DNA of 64,000 nucleotides, from contig NC_081405.1 in assembly GCF_030272615.1 (NCBI RefSeq), positions 477,301,508 through 477,365,507 on the forward strand, in the 5' to 3' direction. This DNA comes from Cryptomeria japonica. Lineage: Eukaryota > Streptophyta > Pinopsida > Cupressales > Cupressaceae. This document shows, piece after piece, positions 1-9,738 of this stretch; the first letter of the stretch is position 1; every line of letters starts with the position of its first letter. The notes beneath the pieces were generated by a model. That model saw only the letters and a program-made list of their open reading frames with translations. It was not told where the DNA came from and did no database searches. The translations under genes and the position numbers were made by a program.

Positions 1-2
1 CC

Positions 3-392
3 GTGGTAAAACACATCATCTATCAAGTTCTGGACCTTCCTCTGCCATACAATCTACTATTAGGGAGACCTTGGATACATGTCATGCAAACCGTTCCATC
101 TACCTATCATCAATGTATCAAGTTCCCACATAACGGTTTAGAGATCACAATCCTGGGCGATGCCAATCCCTTTGTGTATTGCCATAATATCAGCCATCAA
201 CTAGAGATTACCGTTCCTAATAATAGAGAAGCCATTTCCTCCACATCATATATAAGTCCTGCCTCTCTTGTTAGTTCAAACACCACTATACCCAAGCAAG
301 AAAAGCTTAAGATGAATATAGCAGAGGAAGGTCCTGGGGAATACAACTTGAGTCAACTCTTTTGTGTGGGACAAATGCCCACTTCTCCTTGA
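3..392 (+). pseudogene. Element B: end of retropepsin-like region of gag-pol (partial)
   Basis: The frame is already open at the window start. It contains the motif LLLGRPWIH followed by a Thr-His-rich stretch and CIKFPHNG, the usual C-terminal flap and end of the aspartic-protease-like domain of plant gypsy polyproteins. The catalytic Asp would lie upstream, outside the window. A TGA at 390-392 breaks the frame, but the same frame continues into the G-patch segment, so this is one polyprotein with a nonsense mutation. The Met at the start of the open stretch is not a real initiation codon. Confidence 0.7.
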
Positions 393-757
393 ACACATGG
401 TAAACCACAACAGTTACTTCAACAACCACTGATCACGCCAGCATGTGCTTTGACACCTTTCATCCCTAGAAAGAGTCAAGAAGAAGAAACCCAAGATGAG
501 GACTTAGCAGAATGGATCTATAAAGATCCCATCACCACTGATATACGGAAAGTTAAACTTCCTATGGATCAGTATGGCAAAGGTCTCCTCATTATGCAAA
601 GAATGGGGTACGATGGTCAGAGTGCTTTGGGATATTGCAAACAAGGATGACATGAACCTCTGCTGCCGGAATTAAAGCCCAAAGGTAATACAGGCCTAGG
701 CTTTGAAAAAGAGATCTTTCCTAAACTCAAATTCAAAGGAAAACCCAGCAAACCATT
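393..757 (+). pseudogene. Element B: linker with G-patch domain, cut by insertion of A
   Basis: In the same frame as the preceding segment, residues around 590-700 read MQRMGYDGQSALGY and then a conserved Gly-rich end (GNTGLGF). This is a G-patch, a short glycine-rich RNA-binding module often found between protease and RT in plant gypsy polyproteins. A TGA at 648-650 falls inside the domain. The frame runs into the CCATT target site at 753-757, where element A is inserted, and resumes at 8703 without a phase change. A role in binding the element's RNA is inferred from the domain family. Confidence 0.7.
753..757. repeat. Target-site duplication of A, left copy (CCATT)
   Basis: CCATT directly precedes the first TG of the 5' LTR of A and is repeated exactly at 8698-8702 after the final CA. 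Confidence 0.9.
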
Positions 758-2018
758 TGTAGTATCCTAAAATTGTGACACTTGCAATTTCAACTGCATT
801 TGGGTCTTCACGATGGCGGCGCAACGTTGAACCTGAATGGAGACCCCGAAACTTGTTTACAACACCAAAAACTGTATTTTTCTACACCCTGGCTTGATCC
901 CTCCTTGCACCCTGCTGTCTCGGGAGGTGGGACCATGGTGCCCAGTGCCCTAGTCCTTCAGGACCAGCACCCTGGTCCCCCAGGACCATGGCACCCAACA
1001 CCCTGGTCCCTGGCCCTATTTTGGGCCCGGTCTCTTTTGGGAATTGGGTCTTTAAGTTTGCAATTCGGGAAATAATGTTTCCTAGTCAGCCTAAGGTCGG
1101 GAAAATCAGTCTATCAGCCCTAATTGACAAGTATATAAACTACATTTCCCCTCCCATTTGAGGAGGTAAGAAAGAGGAAGACATATGTGTGCAAAAGGCG
1201 GAAGCGATATTTGAACATTCAAACATTCAAGCATTCAAGCATTCCTTCAAGCAATTGAGCATTCTAAGTCTCCATTCAAGGCTAGGTGTTGCATTCAAGA
1301 CAAGGATTCAACAATTGAAGAGGAGATCACTTACAACATACAAAATACAACATTCATTACACCTTCGCATGTAAGAATACAAACATTCTTACAACAAGGT
1401 ATCAGTACTTGTTTACATTACAAACATTTACATTTACAACATTCTCATTTCTTGGTTAATTCCAAAACCAGGGTTTGACCTAAAGGCAAACCCCTCATCC
1501 TTAACCCCCCAATCATCCTCTCTTTTCTATGTGTAGGTTGCAGGTACACGGCTATAATTGAAGATCTGGAATCCTTGTTCAGAGACGAACAGATCCCCCT
1601 TCGTTTCGCGGATTTTTCGGAGGACCGTGTGCACGCCGGATGCCATCGTCCCATCAACTTTCGCTCAAATTTGCAGAACAACACTGTCTCGACATTTTAC
1701 TGCTAATTCCAGGTCCGCAGCTTCATCCCATATCCCTATCTCTATTTATAAGCAAATCTTTCCTACTTTACATGCATTCCTAGTTCAATCTTTCTATCTA
1801 CATTCTATACAAAAGAGGGTATCCTTGATGTCACAACCCTTGAAACTCATTTAGAATCCAATCTTGCATTGTGTGGGATTGGATCTTGTGGGTTTCAACC
1901 CCTCTTTTGAATGTAAAGTCTCTCCTAAGTGAAAACCATCAACCCTAGTGACTCTCCCTTCTCTCTCCTTGGAGTTGGGGAGGGGAGAACGACTAGGGTT
2001 CAATTTTTCCGCTTTACA
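758..2018 (+). repeat. 5' LTR of element A
   Basis: It starts TGTAGTATCC and ends CTTTACA, and pairs with the 3' LTR at 7398-8697. In the first 183 aligned bases I count 12 differences, all transitions. It contains a GC-rich minisatellite (about 928-1016), a TATA box at 1132-1139, a run of short ATTCAAGC-type repeats near 1215-1275, and a GTGCAC-bearing motif at 1621-1655 related to the leader modules. Confidence 0.92.
1132..1139 (+). promoter_or_regulatory. TATA box of the A 5' LTR
   Basis: TATATAAA lies about 375 bp into the LTR. The same sequence occurs at the equivalent place in the 3' LTR (7812-7819) and in both LTRs of element C. It is the likely start of element transcription, placing everything downstream in R/U5. 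Confidence 0.65.
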
Positions 2019-2021
2019 TTT

Positions 2022-2040
2022 TGGTGAACCCGACATGAAC
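2022..2040 (+). promoter_or_regulatory. Primer-binding site of A (non-iMet type)
   Basis: TGGTGAACCCGACATGAAC begins three bases after the LTR end. The same site, with ACGTG in place of ACATG, lies next to the 5' LTR of element C. It starts with the obligatory TGG (complement of tRNA CCA) but is not the TGGTATCAGAGC initiator-Met site used by copia element E. I cannot assign the priming tRNA from memory. Confidence 0.7.
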
Positions 2041-2188
2041 ATCCTCATTCAGATTATTCATGGTTAGATATGAAAATTTTGCTTTCCTAATTATATTTCC
2101 ATGTTTGATCTTTTGCAAATTTTAGAGGTTGATTGCATAAAAACCCTAAAATTTTCTTTTTAAGTAATTAAACTTATGAAATGTTTAA

Positions 2189-2920
2189 TTGTTAATGCTT
2201 GTTTCAGATCTACCCTTCTATTGCAAATTGTCAATTCATATTTGTGCTTTAACTCTAAAAATCAAGTGGTTAAATGTCAAAACCCTAATTTTTAAGACCT
2301 TCTTGATTCAACCTTTGACTGATAATTTCACTGATCAAAACACTTCCAAATCGGCTGTAACTTTGGATTCCGCAATAAAATCACAATATCTTTCATCCTT
2401 GAAAATTTGGAAAAAAGTTGCGAGGACCGTGTGCACGCCGAGCGCCATCATCCCCGACATTTTTTCCGAAATTTCGGGAGCGAGATCTTACTGTATTTTC
2501 CTGCTAAAATCCAGAATTTTGGCTGATTTTATCAATTTTAACACTTTCAAAATTAAAGTCAAAGTTGGTCTAGCGATTGCTTGGATTGAGGCTTCTAATC
2601 ATTCAAAAATTGTTGAAATTGAAATTCATATCAAAATTGTGTTTCTTACAGTCCTAAATCTGAAAAGTGTGTTAGCATTCATTCAAAATTTCAGTGCTTT
2701 ATTCAAATTTTTACAATTTGTGACTTTTGAAATTAAGTGCTTAATTGCAACAACCTTGATTTCCACTTTCAAAATTGAATTTGGCATGAAATTGAGTCAA
2801 TTTTTAAATTTCAAAACTTGCATTGCTTTTAGTATTCCCTCTAAAATCATAAAATTCAAAATTTTAGTTTCCCCCTCTTTTTCAAAATTCAAATTTTTCA
2901 TTTTTCAACAATCTTGGTAG
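2189..2920 (+). CDS. Leader ORF of element A, uncertain
   Basis: A 243-codon open frame lies between the PBS and gag. Its product is rich in Ile, Leu, Phe and Lys, as expected of AT-rich DNA, and I recognise no domain. The same frame is open in element C for 165 codons, then broken by one TGA, and continues for a further 86 codons. Extra ORFs upstream of gag are known in Tat-type elements. The frame also covers the first palindromic leader module, so RNA-level conservation could keep it open by chance. I do not claim that it is translated. Confidence 0.25.
   Translation: MLMLVSDLPFYCKLSIHICALTLKIKWLNVKTLIFKTFLIQPLTDNFTDQNTSKSAVTLDSAIKSQYLSSLKIWKKVARTVCTPSAIIPDIFSEISGARSYCIFLLKSRILADFINFNTFKIKVKVGLAIAWIEASNHSKIVEIEIHIKIVFLTVLNLKSVLAFIQNFSALFKFLQFVTFEIKCLIATTLISTFKIEFGMKLSQFLNFKTCIAFSIPSKIIKFKILVSPSFSKFKFFIFQQSW
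2419..2492 (+). other. Leader module 1 with two palindromes
   Basis: The module begins GCGAGGACCGTGTGCAC. It carries GTGCAC (2431-2436) and, 30 bases further on, the perfect 12-base palindrome CCGAAATTTCGG (2466-2477). A second copy starts at 3043, the LTR has a related motif, and element C has the same set. Confidence 0.7.
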
Positions 2921-3042
2921 GGTTCAATTTTGAGATTGCAACTTTAATTTGGCCTATCTACAGATCTTAAAATCACTCAATTTTTTTTAGATTAGCTTTA
3001 AAATCATCATAACTTTCATCCCTGAAAATTTCGAAAAAAGTT

Positions 3043-3102
3043 GCGAGGACCATGTGCACTCCATTCGCCACGGTCCCGGACATTTTTTCCGAAATTTCGG
3101 GA
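3043..3102 (+). other. Leader module 2 with two palindromes
   Basis: This is a diverged copy of module 1, about 624 bp downstream and about 100 bp before the gag start. GTGCAC is at 3054-3059 and CCGAAATTTCGG at 3089-3100. Flanking sequences (TTTCATCC...GAAAATTT before, GGCTGATTTTAT after) are also shared, so the whole duplicated unit is about 150 bp. Confidence 0.7.
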
Positions 3103-3204
3103 GATTGTCCTGATTGCATTTAACAGCTTAAATCTAGGAGATTGGCTGATTTTATTGAAATTTTCTACCTCTAAAATTCAAAATCTTCTTTCTCTCTTTA
3201 GTGC

Positions 3205-5049
3205 ATGAGTTTTACAACAATAAATCCTACTTACACTATTCCCGTTAGACGAAGCCTTAGAATTAAGTCTTTCCAAGGTGTAATTACCGAGGAGATGGAA
3301 CCTAATTTGAATGGCCTTTTTAACGAGGACATGGGTAATTCCTCTAATCCTGTTAATGATGAAGAAGCTCTCCATGAGGTTTTTGTAGAACAACTTTCGA
3401 AATTGGATAACCAATTTGATGATTTTCGACAATGGATGTCTCAAGAATACCCCGATAGTGAAGCTCTTTCATTAATTGAGGGTCTAAAATGTATGGTTCA
3501 AAATGATAAGAATGGAATTGATATTTTGCGTGGTATTGCACACATTGTGGATTTGAATGTGATGCCAATGAAAAGTTGAGCCGAAACCTTAGGTTATACA
3601 CAACCTCCTACTCAAGTTAATCATTCTATTCCTTTGACAACTTCTATTGCTAGTATACCTACTTTTACATCAAACATAATGACTACTTCAATACAAGACA
3701 TTCCTCCTATGATCACTAGTCATGGGGGCAATCCTTCTTCTTCAATCAACCCTCTTCCTTCATTCAATCTGACTTCTTCATTCATTCCTTCAATGAGTGT
3801 TCCTATTATATCTCCACAAATAAACATGACGCAAGGGGGCAATTCATTTAACCCTTCCATTCCTCCTTGTAGTGTTCCTCCTTTCCAATCATCTCCTATG
3901 ACTAACTATCATAGTGTCCCACCACCTTACTCTCTACCTTCTTTCAATAACATAACACCTCCATCACAATCTAATGCATCTAATATGAACTCTTCGACTA
4001 AAGCGACCATTAACAATCTTGCACAAACTGTCTCTTCTTTACAGCAACAAATTGCCTCTATGAATCAATCTAAGTTTAGTGTGCCCACATTTGATGTTGC
4101 GAGCCCACTTTCTCTTGACATTGTTCGAGCTATCCCCCCTAAACATGTTGAAATTCCGCATTTGGAGCTTTATAATGGTAAGGGTGATCCTTTAACACAT
4201 GTTAAGACCTTTCAAACAATATGTACTGATTTTGCTTATGACCAAAGGTTGCTTGCAAAACTGTTTACTAGAACATTAAGAGATAAAGCCCTACAATGGT
4301 ATTGCTCATTGCCTTCTTATTCTATTACTTCTTTTGAACAACTTGCAAATGCTTTTATTCAACAATTTCAAAACAATATAAGTCCTAAAGTTACTTTGAT
4401 TGATTTAATGCATTGTAAACAAGGTGTTAAAGAAAAAGTGACTGATTTCATCGGTAGATATAAGCATTTGTATGCTCAGATTTCTTTTCCAGTATCTAAC
4501 AATGATATTCAAAGAATCTTTATTTCTAATTTACAAAAAGATATTAGAGAAAAACTTCTATTTTCTGAGTTTACTTCTTTCCAACAGTTTTGCGCAACTC
4601 TTCACAATTATCAACTGACTGTGAGTCAAATGGAACAAGCAAATCCTTTGGCTCCGAGTGATAAGGGTGATAGTAGTCAACAACCATTTGGGAAGTTTAA
4701 ACCGAATAGAGAGTCCATTAAATTCAATGAAAACATCATCAACAACAATGTGAATGCGGCATCAGGTGTGCCTCCTATTTCTAAGTTTTTCAAGAAAGAA
4801 AGAAAGTTTACTCCTTTGAATGAATCATTGCATAGTATTATGAATAAGTTATTGGAACAAAATGTGCTTACTCTTCCTCCTATAAAGCAAATAGATCCTG
4901 CAAATATTAATTCACCCTATTTTGATAACAAATCTTTTTGTCAATTTTATCGTCATCCTGGGCATGATACTGAAAAATGTTTTGCTTTAAAAGGTAAAAT
5001 TCAAGATTTGATTGATAAAAAAAACTATCTCTATTTCTGGTGTGAATGA
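3205..5049 (+). pseudogene. gag: Element A gag region of the gag-protease-tail polyprotein
   Basis: The ATG at 3205 opens a frame that matches the beginning of the C polyprotein. An N-terminal acidic segment is followed by a long Pro/Ser/Asn-rich region (about 3634-4080). Next is the capsid-like retrotransposon Gag domain (ALQWYCSLPSYSITSFEQL, then IQQF and FIGRYKHLYAQI), and a degenerate zinc-knuckle-like motif FCQFYRHPGHDTEKCFALKG near the end. Defects are a TGA at 3577-3579, where C has Cys, and one extra A in the A-run at about 5021-5028, which throws the frame and ends it at 5049. Gag would form the particle that packages element RNA. Confidence 0.85.
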
Positions 5050-5728
5050 TAAAGGCAATACATCTGTAGCTCCTCCTAACCAAAATCTTTAGATTTTTAC
5101 TGATCCATTACCTTCTCATACCTCTAATGCGATTGATGCTACTGATTCCTCTGTCTCACCTGATGATCTTCTGTCCATGACTCCGAATGTGATTAACTTT
5201 GTAGAGCAGAAAAAAATCCCTAAAGAACCTTCCATCACCTTTGATTCTAGTGAAACTATCAGGGCACCTGATGGTCCTTTATATATAGTTGCAAAAGTCA
5301 AGAATACACCTTGCCATGGAGTGCTTATTGATCCTTCTTGTATGGTTAATATCATTACTGAAGAATTTCTTTTTACTTTGCAATTGAATCAAGTGATCTA
5401 TGATGAAACAAATGTGGTTGTGAAACTATTTGATGCATTTTCTTCTCCTGCAATTGGTTCTATTACATTACCTATTGAGGTCCATAACAAATCCCTTGAT
5501 GTGGACTTTGCTATTATTCCATCATCCGAACAATTTCGTGTGAAGCTAGGCTGTCCTTGGCTGTCTTCCATGAAAGCTATTGCTTCTCCTATTCACAAGT
5601 GTTTGAAATTTCCCCATAATAGTGAAGTTGTTACTGTCAATCATAGCCTCTTTAAACCAGCTGAAAGAACTTCTAGCGTTCCTATTGATTACTTTTGGCC
5701 TAAACAATTCCAATCTCTTCCTCCGTGA
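5050..5728 (+). pseudogene. Element A protease-like domain
   Basis: This continues the polyprotein after the +1 frameshift. The domain reads GPLYIVAKVKNTPCHGVLID, then PSCMVN, VVVKLFDAF and KLGCPWLSSMKAI, which is the layout of a plant gypsy retropepsin. The usual Asp-x-Gly active-site signature is replaced by Asp-Pro-Ser, and element C has the same residues. TAG at 5090-5092 replaces a CAG Gln codon of C. TGA at 5726-5728 replaces a CGA Arg codon of C. The frame otherwise leads straight into the tail at 5771. Confidence 0.75.
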
Positions 5729-6604
5729 AGTGATCATCTTTTCAAATCTTATCAAAAGTGGAAAAAAGATATGATCCTATCTCTAAGTGAACCTAAAACA
5801 CCCAAACTTGACATTCCTATCGTTCTTGATAAGGAAGTTCTTCCCTTGAAAGATAAAACTAATGTCTTTCCTCAAGAATATTCCCAACCCATTCCTATGA
5901 ATGTGATTATGCCTATATCTAATAAACTTCCTAAAAGTAGACATATCCCTCCTCGTCATGATGGACTTGGTCTCCTTCCTAAACCAAGTATTCCTCCCTT
6001 ATATGGAGCAGTTTCTCCTCCTTCCTCTTATGGAGAAAAGAGACCTTCCTCTTCTCCTATTATTCAACCTAAGAGACCACAACCTAAACACCCAAGTGAA
6101 AAGGATGAGAACATTCCTCCTCCTCAATCTTCTCAACTTCCTACTAAGACTAGACGAAATCGTTCTGCACGTGAACGCCGACGAAAGCGTCATGTTAGAG
6201 CTCAGGCAGCTGCTTCTCAAACTTTGCAATCCCCAAAAACACCTTCAGCTAGTATTATTCCATTTTCTCCTCAGCCGACGATTGAGCCGAAATCTCCTAA
6301 ATATAAGATGCATGATGGTCTTGATCCTGTGCGAGTTAAGGATCCTATTTTTATAAATCTTGATGATGATATAAATGAAAATGTTATTCATGATGAAAAT
6401 GTTACTCCTATTCATTCTGATAGTGAGTATGAATATGTTGATGTTGATAACCATTTATCTAACGAATTTTCTAAAGCACTTATCCTAGCTCCTAGACAAG
6501 AACAATGTGGCTTGAAACATGAACATAGCCCTTGTTTGGATCTTGTGATAGCTCCATCTGCTGTGTTGGATGTTCCTCCTCTAGCGTGTTTCCTACCTTC
6601 CTGA
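5729..6604 (+). pseudogene. Element A polyprotein tail: Pro-rich, Arg-rich, acidic
   Basis: This is in the same frame as the protease-like domain and separated from it only by the A-specific TGA at 5726-5728. The longest stretch with its own Met is 5771-6604 (277 residues). It has a Pro/Ser-rich first half, a very basic cluster RRNRSARERRRKRHVRAQ (about 6147-6204), then an acidic segment (NLDDDINENV, SDSEYEYVDVDN) and a hydrophobic end. Against C I count about 32 substitutions in some 270 residues plus in-frame indels only. It occupies the place of the protease-RT linker, but no RT follows. The basic cluster could bind nucleic acid or act as a nuclear signal, which is inference. Confidence 0.7.
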
Positions 6605-7383
6605 AATATTGATCAGAAAGATCGGGGGGTAGATGACATGCTAGACTAGTTCATTAGCATAGCAGACTCTCTCCTCCTCTCTTGATCTCTTTTGTTACTT
6701 CTTCTATGTGTTATTCTCATTCTTCTATTTGTTGTCCTTGGTGTTGTCTACTTGAGGACGATGCAAAACATTGAGATCTCTTTTGGTCTCTCTCATGTTG
6801 ACTCAAAAGACACATGTGTTCCCTTCTTCTAGGTGACCTTCCTTGATTGGGGAATGAAGAACAATTATGCATACATACATATGATATACATGAATTATCA
6901 TACATCATACTAACCTCGAGGAAAGTGAAGTCACCTTGTGCTTTGTGTTTTGTGTCTATTATCCTTGGGCTTATCTCACACTTGGGGGATAAATCCTTGT
7001 GATAACGTGCTTCTTTCTCATTTCCTATATGTATCACTACCTTAAAGAAATCACCCCCGGTGAGGCATGTGTGATCACTTTAACATAGGGGGGCATACAT
7101 CCCGTTCATATCTTTTCAAGATACTTGAAAATTTCTTGACAAATTTAGCTTTGCTTTGAAAATTTTTGATATCTTTCTTGCATGACTCATAGTGAGGGAA
7201 CCTTACTACTGACAGTCATGGTTCTCCCTCATGATCTTCCCTTTTACTTTGTCAATCGAAGTCATAAGATCCTTAGTCCACTGGGGGCTTGGTGTATCTT
7301 GCCTCCTTGACGTGGTGAAAGTTTTTCAATGTTGTTTCCTTGTACTTTACCAGAAGTATGAGCATACGCTTATACTCCCGCTA
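6605..7383 (+). other. Non-coding tail of element A
   Basis: About 780 bp lie between the shared polyprotein stop and the polypurine tract. The region is clearly alignable with element C (43658-44433) but has no convincing reading frame. It includes ATACATACATATG-type simple repeats near 6870 and a near-palindrome TTTTCAAGATACTTGAAAA near 7115. Confidence 0.7.
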
Positions 7384-7397
7384 AAGTGGGGGCTAAA
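7384..7397 (+). promoter_or_regulatory. Polypurine tract of element A
   Basis: AAGTGGGGGCTAAA directly precedes the TG of the 3' LTR. C has AAAGTGGGGGCCAAA at the same place. This is the usual start site for plus-strand DNA synthesis. Confidence 0.75.
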
Positions 7398-8697
7398 TGT
7401 AGCATCCTAAAATTGTGACACTTGCAATTTTGACTGCATTTGGGTCTTCATGATGGCGGCGCAATGTTGAACCTGAATGGAGACCCCGAAACCTGTTTGC
7501 AACACCAAAAACTGCATTTTTCTGCACCCTGGCCTGATCCCTCCTTGCACCCTGCTGTCCCGAGAGGTGGGACCATGGTGCCCAGCACCTTGGTCCTTCA
7601 GGACTAGGGTGCCCAGTGCCTTGGTACCCCAGGACCATGGCGCCTAGTGCCCTAGTCCCCCAGGACCATGGTGCCCAGCCCCCTGGTCCCTGGCCCTATT
7701 TTGGGCCCAATCTCTTTTGGGCATCGGGTCTTTAAGTTTGCAATTCGGGAAATAATGTTTCCTGGTCGGCCTAAGGTTGGGAAAATCAGTCTATCAGCCT
7801 TAATTGACAAGTATATAAACTAAATTTCCCCTCCCATTTGAGGAGGTAAGAAAGAGGAAGACATATGTGTGCAAAAGGTGGAAGTGATATTCGAACATTC
7901 AAACATTCAAGCATTCAAGCATTCCTTCAAGCAATTGAGCATTCTAAGTCTCCATTCAAGGCTAGGTGTTGCATTCAAGACAAGGATTCAACCATTGAAG
8001 AGGAGATCACTTAAACATACAAAATACAACATTCATTACACCTTCGCATATAAGAATACAAACATTCTTACAACAAGGTATCAGTACTTGTTTACATTAC
8101 AAACATTTACATTTACAACATTCTCATTTCTTGGTTAATTCCAAAACCAGGGTTTGAACTAAAGGCAAACCCCTCATCCCTAACCCCCCAATCATCCTCT
8201 CTTTTCTATGTGTAGGTTGCAAGTACGTGGCTGTAATTGAAGATCTAGAATCCTTGTGCAGAGACGAACAGATCCCCCTTCATTTCGCGCATTTTTCGGA
8301 GGACCGTGTGCACGTCGGGCGCCATCATCCCATCAAATTTTGCTCAAATTTGCAGAACAGCACCATCTGGACATTTTACTGCTAATTCCAAGTCCGCAGC
8401 TTCATCCCATATCCCTATCTCTATTTATAAGTGAATCTTTCCTACTTTACATGCATTCCTAGTTGAATCTTTCTATCTACATTCTTTACAAAAGAGGGTA
8501 TCCTTGATGTCACAACCCTTGAAACTCATTTAGAATCCAATCTTGCATTGTGTGGGATTGGATCTTGTGGGTTTCAACCCCTCTTTTGAATGTAAAGTCT
8601 CTCCTAAGTGAAAACCATCAACCCTAGTGACTCTCCCTTCTCTCTCCTTGGAGTTGGGGAGGGGAGAATGACTAGGGTTCAATTTTTCCGCTTTACA
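7398..8697 (+). repeat. 3' LTR of element A
   Basis: It starts TGTAGCATCC and ends CTTTACA, 1,300 bp long against 1,261 bp for the 5' LTR. Most of the length difference is extra units of the GC-rich minisatellite (about 7567-7692). The TATA box is at 7812-7819. Confidence 0.92.
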
Positions 8698-8702
8698 CCA
8701 TT
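8698..8702. repeat. Target-site duplication of A, right copy (CCATT)
   Basis: An exact match to 753-757. Element B coding sequence resumes here in the same reading phase. Confidence 0.9.
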
Positions 8703-9738
8703 ATGTCAGCCTACTACAAAAAGGACACCTTTCATTATCAAAGCAGCATCAAGCACCATCCGAACTACCCCACCGAGGCTCAAAACCCCAACACAACCAT
8801 CACTAATGACACTCATTCCACCAATCAAACCAGTAATCCCATCCACAACAGCCATTACATCCATAGTACCATTAGCAGCAGCAACTGTATCAAAGCCCAC
8901 AGCAGCATCTATGGCACCAGTAGTTCTAGCAGAAGCAACTGAGTCAACACTACTGAGACTCCCTATACCATATTCTTTTATCCCCATCAATCTTCCTATA
9001 GCACCGATCACTACAAAGTTACATCAACCAATCACACCTGCAGTATTTAACTCAAAAGATATCCCAGTATGGTATAGTAATTGGATGCTGGAAAGTGACT
9101 CAGAGATTGACCCACATGAGTGGGAATTTGATTCTGTACAGCTTAACACTTTAGATGAGGAAGACACATCACCACCTCCACCACGCAAAGACATCCCTGT
9201 TTACGGAGAAGCACAGATAAAGACCACTTGGGTTCCTGAACTGGAAACATCTTCCACAGACCCTACGTCTCATCCTACACCTGATTCTGACAGGGAGAGT
9301 ACCATTAACGACCTTCACCATAACGTCTTAACCCTCACTAATACATCTAATGCACTTAACCTAATCGATGAAGTAATGCCCATTATCCACCCTGAACTCA
9401 TCGAATGGAACCAACCAAATTTCCCATGCCTTGAATTTTTCCAAAACGATGAGGCCATCATTGACTTTTTGGAATTAAGGAATAACCTACCAAGCAGGGA
9501 TCATAAAGCTGGATTTGCCATTGAAATTAATAGCGTACCATACTTCGGGGCGGATGCCAAACCTTTTGGCTGCAAAAATATAACAATAAAACATGGATCT
9601 TCCAGTGAAAACCACACTGTGGCACTGTTTGATCCAACAAAAGTAAAAAGAAAGAGTATATCCAATGGCGAAAACCTCTATGAGGCACCTGAGGATGAAG
9701 GGTTTGACATTCTCCCTGATAGTACCCAACAGGATTGA
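8703..9738 (+). pseudogene. Element B: protease-RT linker region of pol
   Basis: The B frame restarts right after the A insertion. A Pro/Thr/Ala-rich low-complexity stretch is followed by an acidic part (LESDSEIDPHEW, DEEDTSPPPP) and then by a region ahead of RT. This is the variable linker of plant gypsy pol. Because the A LTR happens to be open in the same phase, an artificial ORF begins at an LTR ATG (8608) and reads into B. TGA at 9736-9738 ends this stretch, but the same frame goes on into RT. Confidence 0.65.

Larger units (their letters stand above)
758..8697 (+). mobile_element. Element A: non-autonomous gypsy-type element with gag-protease-tail polyprotein
   Basis: This is a complete LTR element of 7,940 bp: 5' LTR 758-2018, PBS at 2022, interior, polypurine tract 7384-7397 and 3' LTR 7398-8697, flanked by CCATT on both sides. 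The interior holds only Gag, a protease-like domain and a proline/arginine-rich tail, then about 780 bp of non-coding sequence before the polypurine tract. No RT, RNase H or integrase is present. Element C in the same window has the same organisation in the opposite orientation, so the lack of pol is a family trait and not a private deletion. Confidence 0.92.

Noticed and set aside
782-1075. 97-codon open frame across the A 5' LTR minisatellite
   Set aside because: It lies in U3 upstream of the TATA box, consists of minisatellite translation (Gly/Pro-rich) and is not kept in the other LTRs.
5958-6356. Leu-rich open frame overlapping the A tail
   Set aside because: Shadow of the polyprotein frame. 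The equivalent in C also follows from the same codon bias, and there is no independent evidence.
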